Made by a program: the position numbers and the translations under genes. Of a stretch of 64,000 bases of DNA, positions 50,642 to 59,570 are shown piece after piece (position 1 is the stretch's first letter; each line of letters starts with the position of its first letter). The stretch is from NCBI RefSeq assembly GCF_001440415.1, contig NZ_LLYA01000001.1, positions 124,001 to 188,000 on the forward strand, in the 5' to 3' direction. The notes below the pieces were generated by a model. It was not told the origin of the DNA. It ran no database searches and worked only from the letters and a program-made list of their open reading frames with translations. This DNA comes from Bradyrhizobium retamae. GTDB lineage: Bacteria; Pseudomonadota; Alphaproteobacteria; Rhizobiales; Xanthobacteraceae.

Positions 50642-50902
50642 ATGAGTATGTTTCGCAAGGTTACCCTCGGACTGATTGCCGCCGCCTCGCTGACCATTGC
50701 CGCTGCAGCGCCCGCTTCCGCCGGCGGCTTTTACCACGGCCATCACTGGGGCCATCATTGGGGCCATGGCTGGGGTCCCGCCATCGGCGTCGGCTTCGGT
50801 GGCGTCTACGTCAACACCGGTTTGAACGCCTGCCTGCAGCAGCGCTGGGTCGAAACCCGCCGTGGCATGCGCCTGCGCACCGTGAACGTCTGCGCCTACT
50901 GA
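50642..50902 (+). CDS. Small secreted His/Gly-rich protein
   Basis: An 86-residue precursor. The signal peptide (KVTLGLIAAASLTIAAAAPA then SA) is followed by a His/Trp/Gly run (FYHGHHWGHHWGHGWGP), a short hydrophobic stretch and two cysteines (LNACLQQRW, VNVCAY). The mature protein is about 58 residues. The His-rich part may bind metal. ATG 50642 follows GGAGAAA; ATG 50648 also fits. A terminator follows closely, so it is a single-gene unit. Confidence 0.78.
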   Translation: MSMFRKVTLGLIAAASLTIAAAAPASAGGFYHGHHWGHHWGHGWGPAIGVGFGGVYVNTGLNACLQQRWVETRRGMRLRTVNVCAY

Positions 50903-50924
50903 TCGAACAGCATTTGTAAGAGAG

Positions 50925-50955
50925 ATCCCGACCGCGCCTGCGATCGGGATTTTTC
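50925..50955 (+). terminator. Rho-independent terminator after the His-rich gene
   Basis: ATCCCGA and TCGGGAT pair around a 12-base GC-rich loop, followed by TTTT. Confidence 0.75.
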
Positions 50956-51131
50956 CGCTTGCCTGATACGTTGACCCGTGCCCGCTGCAGCCATATTGTG
51001 GCGCCTGCGGTGCAAGCCGCGCCCGGGCCCGCGGGAAGGGTTGAACCCACTTGCAGCTTTCGAGCGACATCTAGAGCCTTTGTGCAGCCGGTATTGCGGG
51101 CCCTCGGCGATGTCACGCACGGAGGTGTCTG

Positions 51132-52766
51132 ATGAACCGGTCTCCCGATCGATTGAATCTCGATCATCTGAAGAAACAAGCCAAAGAATTGATCCGCCTC
51201 TATCGAAGCCGCGACCCGGCGGCGATAGCGCGGTTTCGGCATGCGCTGCCGGCGGCGGTCGGCCGAAGCGATCAGGACATTTCATTCCTGCAATTTCGCC
51301 TGCACGACGCGCAATCATGCATCGCGCGCGAGCACGGCTTTGCGTCATGGCCTGACCTGAAACAATACGTCGAAGTGCAGATGGCAGTGCGCAACGAGCG
51401 CGCCGCTCGCGTCCTGCACTGGGCTCAGCTCATCTATTCCGGCGACGTCAGCGGCGCTGCCAACCGCGCCAACCCGCGCGTCGCGCTGCGCATCCTGGCC
51501 GATGATCCCGAACTCGTCGCGGGCGATCCTTATCTCGCCTGTGCGATCGGCGACGAAGACGCGCTGCGGCGAGCGACACAGGCCGATCCGGCCTGGACCA
51601 ACCGTCCCGGCGGCCCGCTGCGATTGCCGCCGCTGTTCGCGGTCGCGCATTCAAGCCTGCTGCGCGTGGAAGAATTTCGCGGGCGCCTGCATCGCTGCGC
51701 GCAATTGCTCATCGCGGCAGGCGCCGACGTCAACCAGCACATCTACAGCCGCTGGCCGCCTGGATCGCTGAACGAGCCCGACCAACGCTATCCGCTCTCA
51801 ACGCTTTATGGCGCGGCCGGCAGCAACCATGATCCGGCGCTGACCAGACTGTTGCTCGAAGCGGGAGCAGGTCCGAATGACGGCGAATCGCTTTATCATT
51901 CATTGGAGAATCCGGCGTGCACGCGGCTATTGCTGGAGCACGGCGCGCGGATCGCAGAGAGCAACGCGATCTACCGCTCGATCGATCTCGAAGACGACAC
52001 CGCGCTAAGACTGTTGCTGCAGCATGGCGGCGATCCGAACGAACCGGCGCTGAACAAGCCGCTGGCCGGCTGGGGCTCGCCTTTAGCATGGGCGATCTAC
52101 CGCCGGCGCCCCCGCCATGTGAACGCATTGCTGGAAGCGGGCGCCGATCGGTTTCGACCAACCGCTGACGGCATCAGTCCCTACAGGCTGGCGCTGCAGT
52201 TCGGACTCTCCGAGGTCGCAGCCCTGCTGCGCGAGGGCGAACCTGACGTTACCGACGAAGAGCGCTTCGTCGCCGCATGTGCGCGCGGCGACGAAACGGA
52301 GGCGCGAGCGATCCGCTCGCGGCGACCTGACCTGCCGGCCTCGTTGTCGCCGGCGCAGTTGCGATTGCTGCCTGACATGGCCGCGGCCGGCGCCGATGAC
52401 GTCGTCAAGCTGATGGTCAGGCTCGGCTGGCCGATCACGGTGCGCGGCGGCGACTGGGATGCATCCGCGCTCAACCTCGCGGTGTTCCGCGGCGATGCCG
52501 CGCTGACGCGCTTCCTGCTCGAACACGGCGCTGATTGGACCGAGCAGCACGGCCACGGCGACAACGCCTGCGGCACCTTGGGTTGGGCCTCCTGCAACGA
52601 ACCGGTCGAGGGCGGCGATTGGGTCGGCTGCGCATGCGCCCTACTCGATCACGGCATGCCGCGTGCGACGGCGATGCCCAACGATCCTGATTGGGTGCTG
52701 GTCGCCGGCATGCGAAAACGCTTTTCCGACGAGGTCACCGAGGAACTGCTGGTTCGCGGAGTTTGA
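51132..52766 (+). CDS. Ankyrin-repeat protein
   Basis: A 544-residue soluble protein without a signal peptide. The N-terminal 85 residues (LDHLKKQAKELIRLYRSRDP, HDAQSCIAREHGFASWPDLK) match a segment often found before bacterial ankyrin arrays. Repeats follow, for example RCAQLLIAAGADVNQHIYSR, ALTRLLLEAGAGPNDGESLY, CTRLLLEHGARIAESNAIYR, HVNALLEAGADRFRPTADGI and ALTRFLLEHGADWTEQHGHG, spread over residues 190-480. Ankyrin repeats bind proteins. No enzymatic domain is seen. It stands alone between a terminator and a family G repeat. Confidence 0.88.
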   Translation: MNRSPDRLNLDHLKKQAKELIRLYRSRDPAAIARFRHALPAAVGRSDQDISFLQFRLHDAQSCIAREHGFASWPDLKQYVEVQMAVRNERAARVLHWAQLIYSGDVSGAANRANPRVALRILADDPELVAGDPYLACAIGDEDALRRATQADPAWTNRPGGPLRLPPLFAVAHSSLLRVEEFRGRLHRCAQLLIAAGADVNQHIYSRWPPGSLNEPDQRYPLSTLYGAAGSNHDPALTRLLLEAGAGPNDGESLYHSLENPACTRLLLEHGARIAESNAIYRSIDLEDDTALRLLLQHGGDPNEPALNKPLAGWGSPLAWAIYRRRPRHVNALLEAGADRFRPTADGISPYRLALQFGLSEVAALLREGEPDVTDEERFVAACARGDETEARAIRSRRPDLPASLSPAQLRLLPDMAAAGADDVVKLMVRLGWPITVRGGDWDASALNLAVFRGDAALTRFLLEHGADWTEQHGHGDNACGTLGWASCNEPVEGGDWVGCACALLDHGMPRATAMPNDPDWVLVAGMRKRFSDEVTEELLVRGV

Positions 52767-52768
52767 CA

Positions 52769-52943
52769 TTCTCCCCATCTCCCTTGTGGAAGAGGGTGCC
52801 TTCGCGAAGCGAAGACAGGTGAGGGGTTGTCTCCGCGGATAGAGACCCGTCATCCGGCGCCGTAGCCGATGCGAAGCATCGGCGTTCTAAGAGACGGCGG
52901 CCAAAGGCCGCCTATGCCACCTTCACCCACAAGGGGAGAAGGG
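52769..52943. repeat. Intergenic palindrome, family G
   Basis: CTCCCCATCTCCCTTGTGG at the left pairs with CCACAAGGGGAGAAGG at the right. It has inner GTGAGGGGTTG and GCGGCCAAAGGCCGC pieces and GATGCGAAGCATC. The same family is at 59655-59790. Confidence 0.75.
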
Positions 52944-53657
52944 TTACTCGTCCACGAAGGTGACCGTATCAGCCACGCTCGCCCGCGAGGTGCGGTAGCT
53001 GTTGACCTTGTGGGCGTGGTCGGCATAGCCGAAGGAAATGCCGCAGACCACGCGCCGGTCATCCGCCAGCTTGAAGTGACGCCGGATCAATCCGGAATGC
53101 CGCGCCAGCGCGGCCTGCGGGATGGTGCCCAGGCCGAGCGCCTGCGCCGCCAGCATGAAATTCGAGACATAGGCGCCGCAATCGACCGCGCCATAGATGC
53201 CGAGCGGCTCGTCGGTGTGGATAACAGCGACATGCGGGGCGCCGAAGAAATTGTAGTTCTCCAGCGCCTGTTTGGCGTAGGCCATCTTGTCGCCTCTGGC
53301 GATGCCAAGCGTGTTGTAGAGCTGAAAACCGCTCTCGCGGCGGCGTTCGAGATAGACGCCGAGATATTCGCGCGGCGGCGTGAAGTCATGATCATCTTTC
53401 GCGCCGGAGGCGGCTTCGGCATAGATCGCCTTGCGAAATGTCTCCTTGGCCTCGCCGCTGGCGATCAGCACCTGCCAGGGCTGGCTGTTGCACCATGACG
53501 CCGTGCGCTGCGAGACCCTGAGAATATGTTCGATGGTCTTGCGCGGCACTTCTCGCGGCAGAAATGCACGGACGGAATAACGCTCGTTCAGGAGCTCTTC
53601 GAGCATGCCGATGCGATCCGCGGTCGCGTAACGTGCCTTGGGTGCTATAGCATCCAT
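52944..53657 (-). CDS. Nitroreductase family FMN-dependent oxidoreductase
   Basis: A 237-residue nitroreductase-fold protein. The FMN-binding ERYSVRAFLPREVPRKTIEH is near residue 22, with TASWCNSQPWQVLIASGEAK near 50, DCGAYVSNFMLAAQALGLGT near 150 and RRVVCGISFGYADHAHKVNS at the end. ATG 53657 lies one base after the stop of the acyl-CoA dehydrogenase upstream (TAACATG), so it is the last gene of a tightly coupled operon. It reduces nitro or quinone/enone-like substrates. A role as electron acceptor or in reducing an unsaturated intermediate is possible but unproven. Confidence 0.87.
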   Translation of the reverse strand: MDAIAPKARYATADRIGMLEELLNERYSVRAFLPREVPRKTIEHILRVSQRTASWCNSQPWQVLIASGEAKETFRKAIYAEAASGAKDDHDFTPPREYLGVYLERRRESGFQLYNTLGIARGDKMAYAKQALENYNFFGAPHVAVIHTDEPLGIYGAVDCGAYVSNFMLAAQALGLGTIPQAALARHSGLIRRHFKLADDRRVVCGISFGYADHAHKVNSYRTSRASVADTVTFVDE

Positions 53658-53658
53658 G

Positions 53659-54903
53659 TTAGCGTCCCTTGGTTGGGATCTTGTTGAACGGCACGTCTTT
53701 GTCGACTCTGATATCGCCGGGGAGGCCGAGCACGCGCTCGGCGATGATGTTGCGCAGAATCTCGTCGGTGCCGCCGGCAATGCGCATCGAGGGCGAGGAC
53801 AACAGCATCTGCTGGAACTGGCCGCGCGCCGTTTCCTCATCCGCGCCGGTGAGCGCGCCGGCCGCGCCCTGCAGATCCATCGCATGGGTCGCGATATCCT
53901 GCAGCATCGAACCCGACACCAGCTTGCCGATCGAGTTTTCCGGGCCCGGCCGTTCGCCCTTCGACAGCGAGGAGATGGCGCGGTAGCTGGTGTATTTCAG
54001 TCCGCTCGCCTTAACCGCCCAGTTCGCGAGTTTTGAGCGCGTCGCGGGATCGTCGATCGCAAGCCCGTCATCGGTCATCAGGTTGGAGCAGAACTCCAAC
54101 ATCTCGGGGAAGCCCGTCGCAAGCCGCGAACCGATCGACATACGCTCGTTCATCAGCGTGGTCAGCGACACGTTCCAGCCGTCGCCGACCGCGCCGAGCC
54201 GTTGGCTGTCCGGGATCACCACATCGGTGAAATAGACCTCGTTGAACTCCTGCATGCCGTTGGCCTGCTTGATCGGCCGCACCTCGACGCCCTTGCTCTT
54301 CATGTCGAGGAAGAACATCGTCAGGCCCTTGTGCTTGGGCACGTTGGGATCGGTGCGCGTGATCAGCAGGCCGTAGTCGGAGTAGTGCGCGCCTGAGGTC
54401 CAGATCTTCTGGCCGTTGACGATCCAGTTGTCGCCCTGCTTCTCCGCGCGCGTGCGCAGCCCCGCGACATCCGAGCCGCCGGCGGGTTCGGAGAAGAGCT
54501 GACACCAGATGTGCTCGCCGGAAGCGAGTTTCGGCAAATAGTAGCGCTTGTGCGCCTCGCTGCCGAACGCCATCACCGTCGGGCCGCACATGCCCTCACC
54601 GATTTGGAACGGCTGCGTCAGCTTGCCGTAGACGCCCTCTTCCTGCTGCCAGATCACCTTCTCGATCGGGCTAGCGCCGCGGCCGCCATACTCCTTCGGC
54701 CAATGCAGGCAGGCCCAGCCTCCTTCGGCCTTCTTCTTCTGCCAGGCCTTGCCGACGTCGACGATATCTTCCTTCTCCAGCCGGATGCGGCCGAGCGAGG
54801 ATTTTGAGAGCTCCGCCTCGTAATGCTTCGGCGCGTTGGCGTCGATCCATTTGCGGGCGAGGCTACGGAATTCCGCTTCCTGCGGCGTATCGTCGAAGTT
54901 CAT
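53659..54903 (-). CDS. Acyl-CoA dehydrogenase, large-subunit type (copy 1)
   Basis: A 414-residue flavoprotein. It has CLHWPKEYGGRGASPIEKVI, WCQLFSEPAGGSDVAGLRTR near residue 140, GDNWIVNGQKIWTSGAHYSD and the C-terminal RIAGGTDEILRNIIAERVLG then LPGD. Glycine stands at the MCAD glutamate position; Glu of LTTLMNERMSIGS is the likely base, as in isovaleryl-type enzymes. It is similar along its whole length to 55020-56267, from which it is separated by a family H repeat. It probably pairs with the small-type protein at 56393-57520. Confidence 0.9.
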   Translation of the reverse strand: MNFDDTPQEAEFRSLARKWIDANAPKHYEAELSKSSLGRIRLEKEDIVDVGKAWQKKKAEGGWACLHWPKEYGGRGASPIEKVIWQQEEGVYGKLTQPFQIGEGMCGPTVMAFGSEAHKRYYLPKLASGEHIWCQLFSEPAGGSDVAGLRTRAEKQGDNWIVNGQKIWTSGAHYSDYGLLITRTDPNVPKHKGLTMFFLDMKSKGVEVRPIKQANGMQEFNEVYFTDVVIPDSQRLGAVGDGWNVSLTTLMNERMSIGSRLATGFPEMLEFCSNLMTDDGLAIDDPATRSKLANWAVKASGLKYTSYRAISSLSKGERPGPENSIGKLVSGSMLQDIATHAMDLQGAAGALTGADEETARGQFQQMLLSSPSMRIAGGTDEILRNIIAERVLGLPGDIRVDKDVPFNKIPTKGR

Positions 54904-54922
54904 TGCGGACCTCTTTTTCTTG

Positions 54923-55012
54923 CGTAGGGTGGGTTAGCAAGGCGTAACCCACCAGTTCTATCGAGCGTTGTTGCTGGCAATGGTGGGTTACGCTTCGCTA
55001 ACCCACCCTACG
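54923..55012. repeat. Intergenic palindrome, family H (GTAGGGTGGGTTAGC...GCTAACCCACCCTAC)
   Basis: Perfect outer arms GTAGGGTGGGTTAGC and GCTAACCCACCCTAC, with inner GTAACCCACCA and TGGTGGGTTAC. Relative of family B. It lies between the two large-type dehydrogenase genes. Confidence 0.82.
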
Positions 55013-55019
55013 AATCGTC

Positions 55020-56267
55020 TTAAGTCCTTCCCTTGGTCGGGATCTGGTTGAACGGCACGTCCTTGTCGACTCTGATATCGCCGGGCAAGCCAAGCACGCG
55101 CTCGGCGATGATATTGCGCATGATCTCGTCGGTACCGCCTTCGACGCGGGTGCCCGGCGCGCGCAGCAGCATCGCCTGGAATTTTCCGGCGACTTCGGCG
55201 TCTTCCGGCCCGCTCAGCACGCCGGCAGCGCCCTGCAGGTCGAGCGCGTACATCGCGACTTCCTGGACCATCGATCCCGCCACCAGCTTGCCGATCGAAT
55301 TCTCCGGGCCCGGACGCTCACCCTTCGACAGCGCCGAGATCGCGCGCATACTGGTGTATCTCAGGCCGCTCGCCTTCACCGCATAGTTCGCCAGCCTCGA
55401 ACGAACGCTGCGGTCCTCGATCGCAGGCCCATCTTCCAACATCAGGCTGTTGCAGAACTCGAACAGTTCCGGGAAGCCTGTCGCCACGCCCGCTCCGATC
55501 GACATGCGCTCGTTCATCAGAGTGGTCAGCGAGACGTTCCAGCCGTCATTGACGGCGCCAAGCCGCTGCGAGTCCGGGATCTTCACGTCGGTAAAATAGA
55601 CTTCGTTGAAGTCGGACTGGCCGCTGGCCTGCCTGATCGGCCGCACCTCGACGCCCGGGCTCTTCATGTCCAGGAAGAACATCGTGAGGCCCTTGTGCTT
55701 CGGCACATTGGGATCGGTGCGCGTGAGCAGGATGCCGTAATCCGAATAGTGCGCGCCCGAGGTCCAGATCTTCTGGCCGTTGATGATCCAGTCGTCGCCC
55801 TTCTTCTCGGCACGGGTGCGAAGCCCTGCGACGTCGGAGCCGCCTGCGGGTTCGGAGAATAGCTGGCACCAGATCTTCTCGCCGGAAGCGAGTGGCGGCA
55901 GATATTCGCGTTTCTGCTCCTCGCCGGCATAGGCCATCATGGTCGGGCCGCACATGCCGTGGCCGATGATGAACATGCCGCTGAGTTTGCCGAACGGCCC
56001 CTCTTCCTGCTGCCAGATCACCCGCTCGATCGGCGAGGCGCCGCGGCCGCCATATTCCTTCGGCCAGTGCAGGCAGGCCCAGCCGGCATCGGCCTTCTTC
56101 TTCTGCCAGGCCTTTGCAACGTCGAGAATGTTCGCGCCCTTGAGCACGGTGCGGCCGAGCGAGGACTTTCGCAGTTCTTCCTCATATTGCTTCGGCGCGT
56201 TGGCTTGTATCCATGCGCGGGCTTCGGCGCGAAACGCGGCTTCCTGCGGAGTGTCGTCGAAGTTCAT
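55020..56267 (-). CDS. Acyl-CoA dehydrogenase, large-subunit type (copy 2)
   Basis: A 415-residue paralogue of 53659-54903 with the same blocks: WCQLFSEPAGGSDVAGLRTR, GDDWIINGQKIWTSGAHYSD, LTTLMNERMSIGAG and RVEGGTDEIMRNIIAERVLG. The C-terminal tail IRVDKDVPFNQIPTKGR is also shared. The two copies differ mainly near residues 85-110 and 240-300, which line the acyl pocket in this family, so substrate range may differ. The canonical catalytic Glu is again Gly. Second large-type gene of the minus-strand operon. Confidence 0.9.
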   Translation of the reverse strand: MNFDDTPQEAAFRAEARAWIQANAPKQYEEELRKSSLGRTVLKGANILDVAKAWQKKKADAGWACLHWPKEYGGRGASPIERVIWQQEEGPFGKLSGMFIIGHGMCGPTMMAYAGEEQKREYLPPLASGEKIWCQLFSEPAGGSDVAGLRTRAEKKGDDWIINGQKIWTSGAHYSDYGILLTRTDPNVPKHKGLTMFFLDMKSPGVEVRPIRQASGQSDFNEVYFTDVKIPDSQRLGAVNDGWNVSLTTLMNERMSIGAGVATGFPELFEFCNSLMLEDGPAIEDRSVRSRLANYAVKASGLRYTSMRAISALSKGERPGPENSIGKLVAGSMVQEVAMYALDLQGAAGVLSGPEDAEVAGKFQAMLLRAPGTRVEGGTDEIMRNIIAERVLGLPGDIRVDKDVPFNQIPTKGRT

Positions 56268-56294
56268 GTTTTAAATCCTCGGTCGCATCCTGCT

Positions 56295-56380
56295 TCGTAG
56301 GATGGGTGGAGCGAAGCGATACCCATCTCTTTTTGCCGTCCGACTTCTGATGGGTTTCGCTGCGCTCTACCCATCCTACG
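56295..56380. repeat. Intergenic palindrome, family I (CGTAGGATGGGT...ACCCATCCTACG)
   Basis: The outer arms CGTAGGATGGGT and ACCCATCCTACG are perfect; inner GAGCGAAGCGATACCCATC pairs with GATGGGTTTCGCTGCGCTC. A half copy is at 57624-57657. Confidence 0.82.
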
Positions 56381-56392
56381 GGTCTCACAAGC

Positions 56393-57520
56393 TTACGCCG
56401 CGTTCTTCTTGCGCATGCGGTCGATCAACTGATCTTCCCAGTACGACAGGCTGCCGAGCGTCAGCGCGGTGGTGTTGGCGCGGCGGTAGTACATGTGGCA
56501 GTCGAATTCCCAGGTGAAACCCATGCCGCCGTGAACCTGGATGTTGTTCTTGGAGCAGTGCTGGAACGCCTGCGTCGCGCTGATGCGCGCCGCCGCTGCG
56601 GCCTCCGGCAATTCCGACGCATTGGTCGAGAGCGCCCAGGCGCCGTAGTAGCAATTCGAGCGCGCCAACGTCGCCGAGACGTACATGTCGGCGAGCATGT
56701 GTTTCACCGCCTGGAACGAGCCGATCGGCCGTCCGAACGCGATACGGTCGAGCGCGTAGTCGCGGCCCATTTCCAGCGCGCGGTCGGAGCCGCCGACCTG
56801 CTCAAACGCCAGCAGTACTGCGGCGCGGTCGAGCACTTGCGTGAGGATGCTCCAGCCCTCGCCGGCCGCGCCAAGCGGTTCGGCGTTGGCTTTCGTGAAG
56901 GTGAGTTCGGCTTGCCCGCGGGTCGGATCGACATTGGTCAACGGCTTCGCCTCAACGCCGCCGGCCTTGAGGTCGACCAGGAACAGCGAGATGTCGGAAT
57001 CGCGCTCGGTCGAACCGGTACGCGCGGCAACGACCGCGAAATCGGCAATCGCGCCATCCGGCACCGGCCTCTTCACGCCGTTGAGCGTGCCGCCGGAAGC
57101 CTGCAGCTTGATCGCCTTCGGCGACGGATTGCCCTTGCCTTCGAACAGCGCCAGCGTGCCGATCGCCGCACCGGAAGCGATCTTCGGCAGCCATTTCTGC
57201 TTCTGCGCATCGGAGCCAGCCAGCAGCAGCGCCTCGGCGGCAAGATAGACCGTGGAAGAGAACGGCACCGGCGCATTCGCGCGGCCCATTTCTTCCGCAA
57301 TCACGCAAAGCTCGAGATGGCCCGCGCCCGCGCCGCCGAACTGTTCGGGAATTGCGACGCCGAGGAAGCCCATTTCGGCGAGCCCTTTCCACAATTCCTT
57401 GTCATACGGCGCCTTGCCGTCGAGCACCTCGCGCACGGCCTTCGGCGGGCACTTCTCAGTGAGAAATTTCCGCGCCGCGTCGCGCATTTGTTTTTGTTCG
57501 TCGGAGAAATCGAAGTTCAT
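56393..57520 (-). CDS. Acyl-CoA dehydrogenase, small-subunit type
   Basis: A 375-residue acyl-CoA dehydrogenase-family protein beginning MNFDFSDEQKQMRDAARKFL. It has VAIPEQFGGAGAGHLELCVI, DRIAFGRPIGSFQAVKHMLA near residue 245 and the C-terminal NNIQVHGGMGFTWEFDCHMY. The middle-domain FAD block is reduced (no SEPxxGSD). It lacks both usual catalytic glutamates: His-Gly-Gly at the YEGT site, and Asp in LDRAAVLLA at the alternative site. It is therefore probably a non-catalytic or FAD-sharing partner of one or both large-type proteins, as in PimCD-like pairs. Confidence 0.86.
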   Translation of the reverse strand: MNFDFSDEQKQMRDAARKFLTEKCPPKAVREVLDGKAPYDKELWKGLAEMGFLGVAIPEQFGGAGAGHLELCVIAEEMGRANAPVPFSSTVYLAAEALLLAGSDAQKQKWLPKIASGAAIGTLALFEGKGNPSPKAIKLQASGGTLNGVKRPVPDGAIADFAVVAARTGSTERDSDISLFLVDLKAGGVEAKPLTNVDPTRGQAELTFTKANAEPLGAAGEGWSILTQVLDRAAVLLAFEQVGGSDRALEMGRDYALDRIAFGRPIGSFQAVKHMLADMYVSATLARSNCYYGAWALSTNASELPEAAAAARISATQAFQHCSKNNIQVHGGMGFTWEFDCHMYYRRANTTALTLGSLSYWEDQLIDRMRKKNAA

Positions 57521-57560
57521 GGCGGCCTACCTCAGTTGCTTTCGTATTGTTCTATTCCCC

Positions 57561-57657
57561 GTCATTCCGGGGCGATGCGAAGCATCGAACCCGGAATGTC
57601 GAGTGGAGAGAATCGGTTTCGAACGATGGGTTTCGCTGCGCTCTACCCATCCTACGA
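57561..57657. repeat. Chimeric palindrome: half of family F joined to half of family I
   Basis: 57561-57600 is a family F unit (GTCATTCCGG...CCGGAATG with GATGCGAAGCATC). 57624-57657 is the right arm of family I (GATGGGTTTCGCTGCGCTCT then ACCCATCCTACGA). It ends exactly at the ligase stop codon. Confidence 0.7.
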
Positions 57658-59529
57658 TCAGTTCAAAATGATCACATCATCTCCCGGCTTGTCGGCATAA
57701 AGCCTCTCCACCAGCGCGGCGCGGCGTTCGAGGCCGGCGCGCTGGTTGATGTAGCCCTTGTCGGTGAGTTCGTTGCCGTCGATCGAGGGCGGCTCGGCCA
57801 TCAGCATCGCGCGCGCAATCCGCATGCTGCTGCCGGTGGCGGAGGCGTTATGCGCTTCCAAGCCACGCTTCAGGCAGGCGATCACCTGGGGCTGCTTCAC
57901 CACCTGCTCAAACGTCGCATCGGGATTCCCCACGATCTGCCGACAGGCGTGCAGATTGGGCCAAGCCAGAAGTCCGATGAACGGACGATCCTGTCCCGTG
58001 ACCAAAGCGTCGTGCACCACTGGCGTCGCAGCCGCGATGGCGTCGGTGCGCAATGAGCCGACATGGACGAAGGTGCCGGTCGTGAGCTTGAAGTCTTCCA
58101 CCACGCGGCCGGAAAAGATGATGCCCTGCAGCGGATCGTTGTCATCGACGAACACGCCGGCATCGCCGATGCAGTAAAAACCTTCCTCGTCGAACATCTT
58201 CTTCGTCAATTCCGGCTGGCCGAAATAACCCGGCGTGACGTTGATGCCGCGCAGGCGCAATTCGTATTTGGAACCGCACGGCACCATCTTCAACTCGACG
58301 CCGGGAAACGGCAGGCCGATCAGGCCGACACGCTCGGTGTCCCAATAGGTGCCGGTCGAGGTCGGCGCGGTCTCAGTCGAACCCCAGCCGGTGTAGAACA
58401 CGATGCGCTCGCCGGTGGTCTTCACCGCCAACGCCTGCATACGGTCGTAAAGATCGTCCGGCAGCCGAGCGCCGCCATAGGCCATCACGGTCAGGTTCTT
58501 GAAGAAGCTGCGGCAGAGCGCGTCGTCCTTTTCCATCGCAGCGGCGAGCGCCGCGTAGCCGGCGGGGACGTTGGCGTAATAGGTCGGCGATATCTCGTGC
58601 AAATTGCGAATGGTCTCGTCGAACTGGCCGGGCATCGGGCGGCCGTCGTCGATGTAGAGCGTGCCGCCGTCGATCAGCGCCGGGTTGAACAGCGCATTGC
58701 CGCCCATGGTGTGATTCCAGGGCATCCAGTCGAGATAGGTGGAAACCGGCCCGTTCGGGTCGCGCGGGCGCACCTGCATCATCATCGCCGCGTTGGCGCA
58801 CATCATCTCCTGCGTATTGATGACGGCCTTCGGCATGCCGGTCGAGCCCGACGTGAACAAGAGCTTGCCGACGGTTTTCGGTGTGATCTTTGAAATCGAG
58901 TCTTCGACATCTTTGGTGGCCGGCGTTGCCGCGAGTTCGGCGAACGACACACTCCTGATGCCTTCGCACGGGCGCGCGACGTGAACCACAGTGACGCCGG
59001 CCAGGTCGATCGCCCTGAGCGCCTTCTCAAAGGTCGGACCGTCCTGCACCATCACGACCGCAGGCTTGATCAGGTTGAAGAGATATTTGAGCTTGAGACG
59101 ATCCTGGCTCATCAGCGAATAGGCCGGCGACACCGGCGCGGCCGGCCGGCGAGCCTGCATCGCCGCCTGCGTCATCAGCGCGTGCTCGATGGAGTTGCCT
59201 GATAGGATCGCAACGGGACGGCCCTCCGTGAGGCCAAGGTTGAGCAGGCCCTGCGTCAGTCCGTCGACGACGCGCTTGGCTTCGCCGTAGGAGACGTTGC
59301 GCCATTGCCGCTCAGCGCCGCCGCGTTGTGCCAGCCAGATCCGTTCGGGCGCTTGCTTCGCCCATTTCGAAAGCGACGCCGGAATGTGCTTCTCGTAAGG
59401 CTGCAGCGGAATGCGCGACTTCAGGATGATGACGCCATCGGGACGACGCTCCACCGCGATGTCGCGCGGCAACCATTCGATCTTGCGGAAGGCCGGCTTT
59501 GTCAGCACCTTTGCTGCACTCCCACTCAT
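57658..59529 (-). CDS. Feruloyl-CoA synthase-like acyl-CoA ligase (second copy)
   Basis: A 623-residue adenylate-forming ligase of the same family as 32855-34741. The P-loop LLFTSGSTGMPKAVINTQEM is near residue 210, with LDWMPWNHTMGGNALFNPAL and VFYTGWGSTETAPTST near 380. ATG 59529 has a strong GGGAGG signal 6 bases upstream; ATG 59574 overlaps the stop of an enoyl-CoA hydratase remnant (ATGA) and may be the ancestral start. It probably activates an aromatic or branched acid for the dehydrogenases downstream. Control is likely by the TetR protein at the head of the run. Confidence 0.87.
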   Translation of the reverse strand: MSGSAAKVLTKPAFRKIEWLPRDIAVERRPDGVIILKSRIPLQPYEKHIPASLSKWAKQAPERIWLAQRGGAERQWRNVSYGEAKRVVDGLTQGLLNLGLTEGRPVAILSGNSIEHALMTQAAMQARRPAAPVSPAYSLMSQDRLKLKYLFNLIKPAVVMVQDGPTFEKALRAIDLAGVTVVHVARPCEGIRSVSFAELAATPATKDVEDSISKITPKTVGKLLFTSGSTGMPKAVINTQEMMCANAAMMMQVRPRDPNGPVSTYLDWMPWNHTMGGNALFNPALIDGGTLYIDDGRPMPGQFDETIRNLHEISPTYYANVPAGYAALAAAMEKDDALCRSFFKNLTVMAYGGARLPDDLYDRMQALAVKTTGERIVFYTGWGSTETAPTSTGTYWDTERVGLIGLPFPGVELKMVPCGSKYELRLRGINVTPGYFGQPELTKKMFDEEGFYCIGDAGVFVDDNDPLQGIIFSGRVVEDFKLTTGTFVHVGSLRTDAIAAATPVVHDALVTGQDRPFIGLLAWPNLHACRQIVGNPDATFEQVVKQPQVIACLKRGLEAHNASATGSSMRIARAMLMAEPPSIDGNELTDKGYINQRAGLERRAALVERLYADKPGDDVIILN

Positions 59530-59570
59530 ATTGCGCCTCCCGGAATTTTTGTCCTTTGCGGATCTTGTCG

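Noticed and set aside
49595..51070. A 491-codon minus-strand frame over the crotonase and His-rich genes
   Set aside because: Runs antisense through a confirmed crotonase and across a gene boundary and terminator; no recognisable domain.
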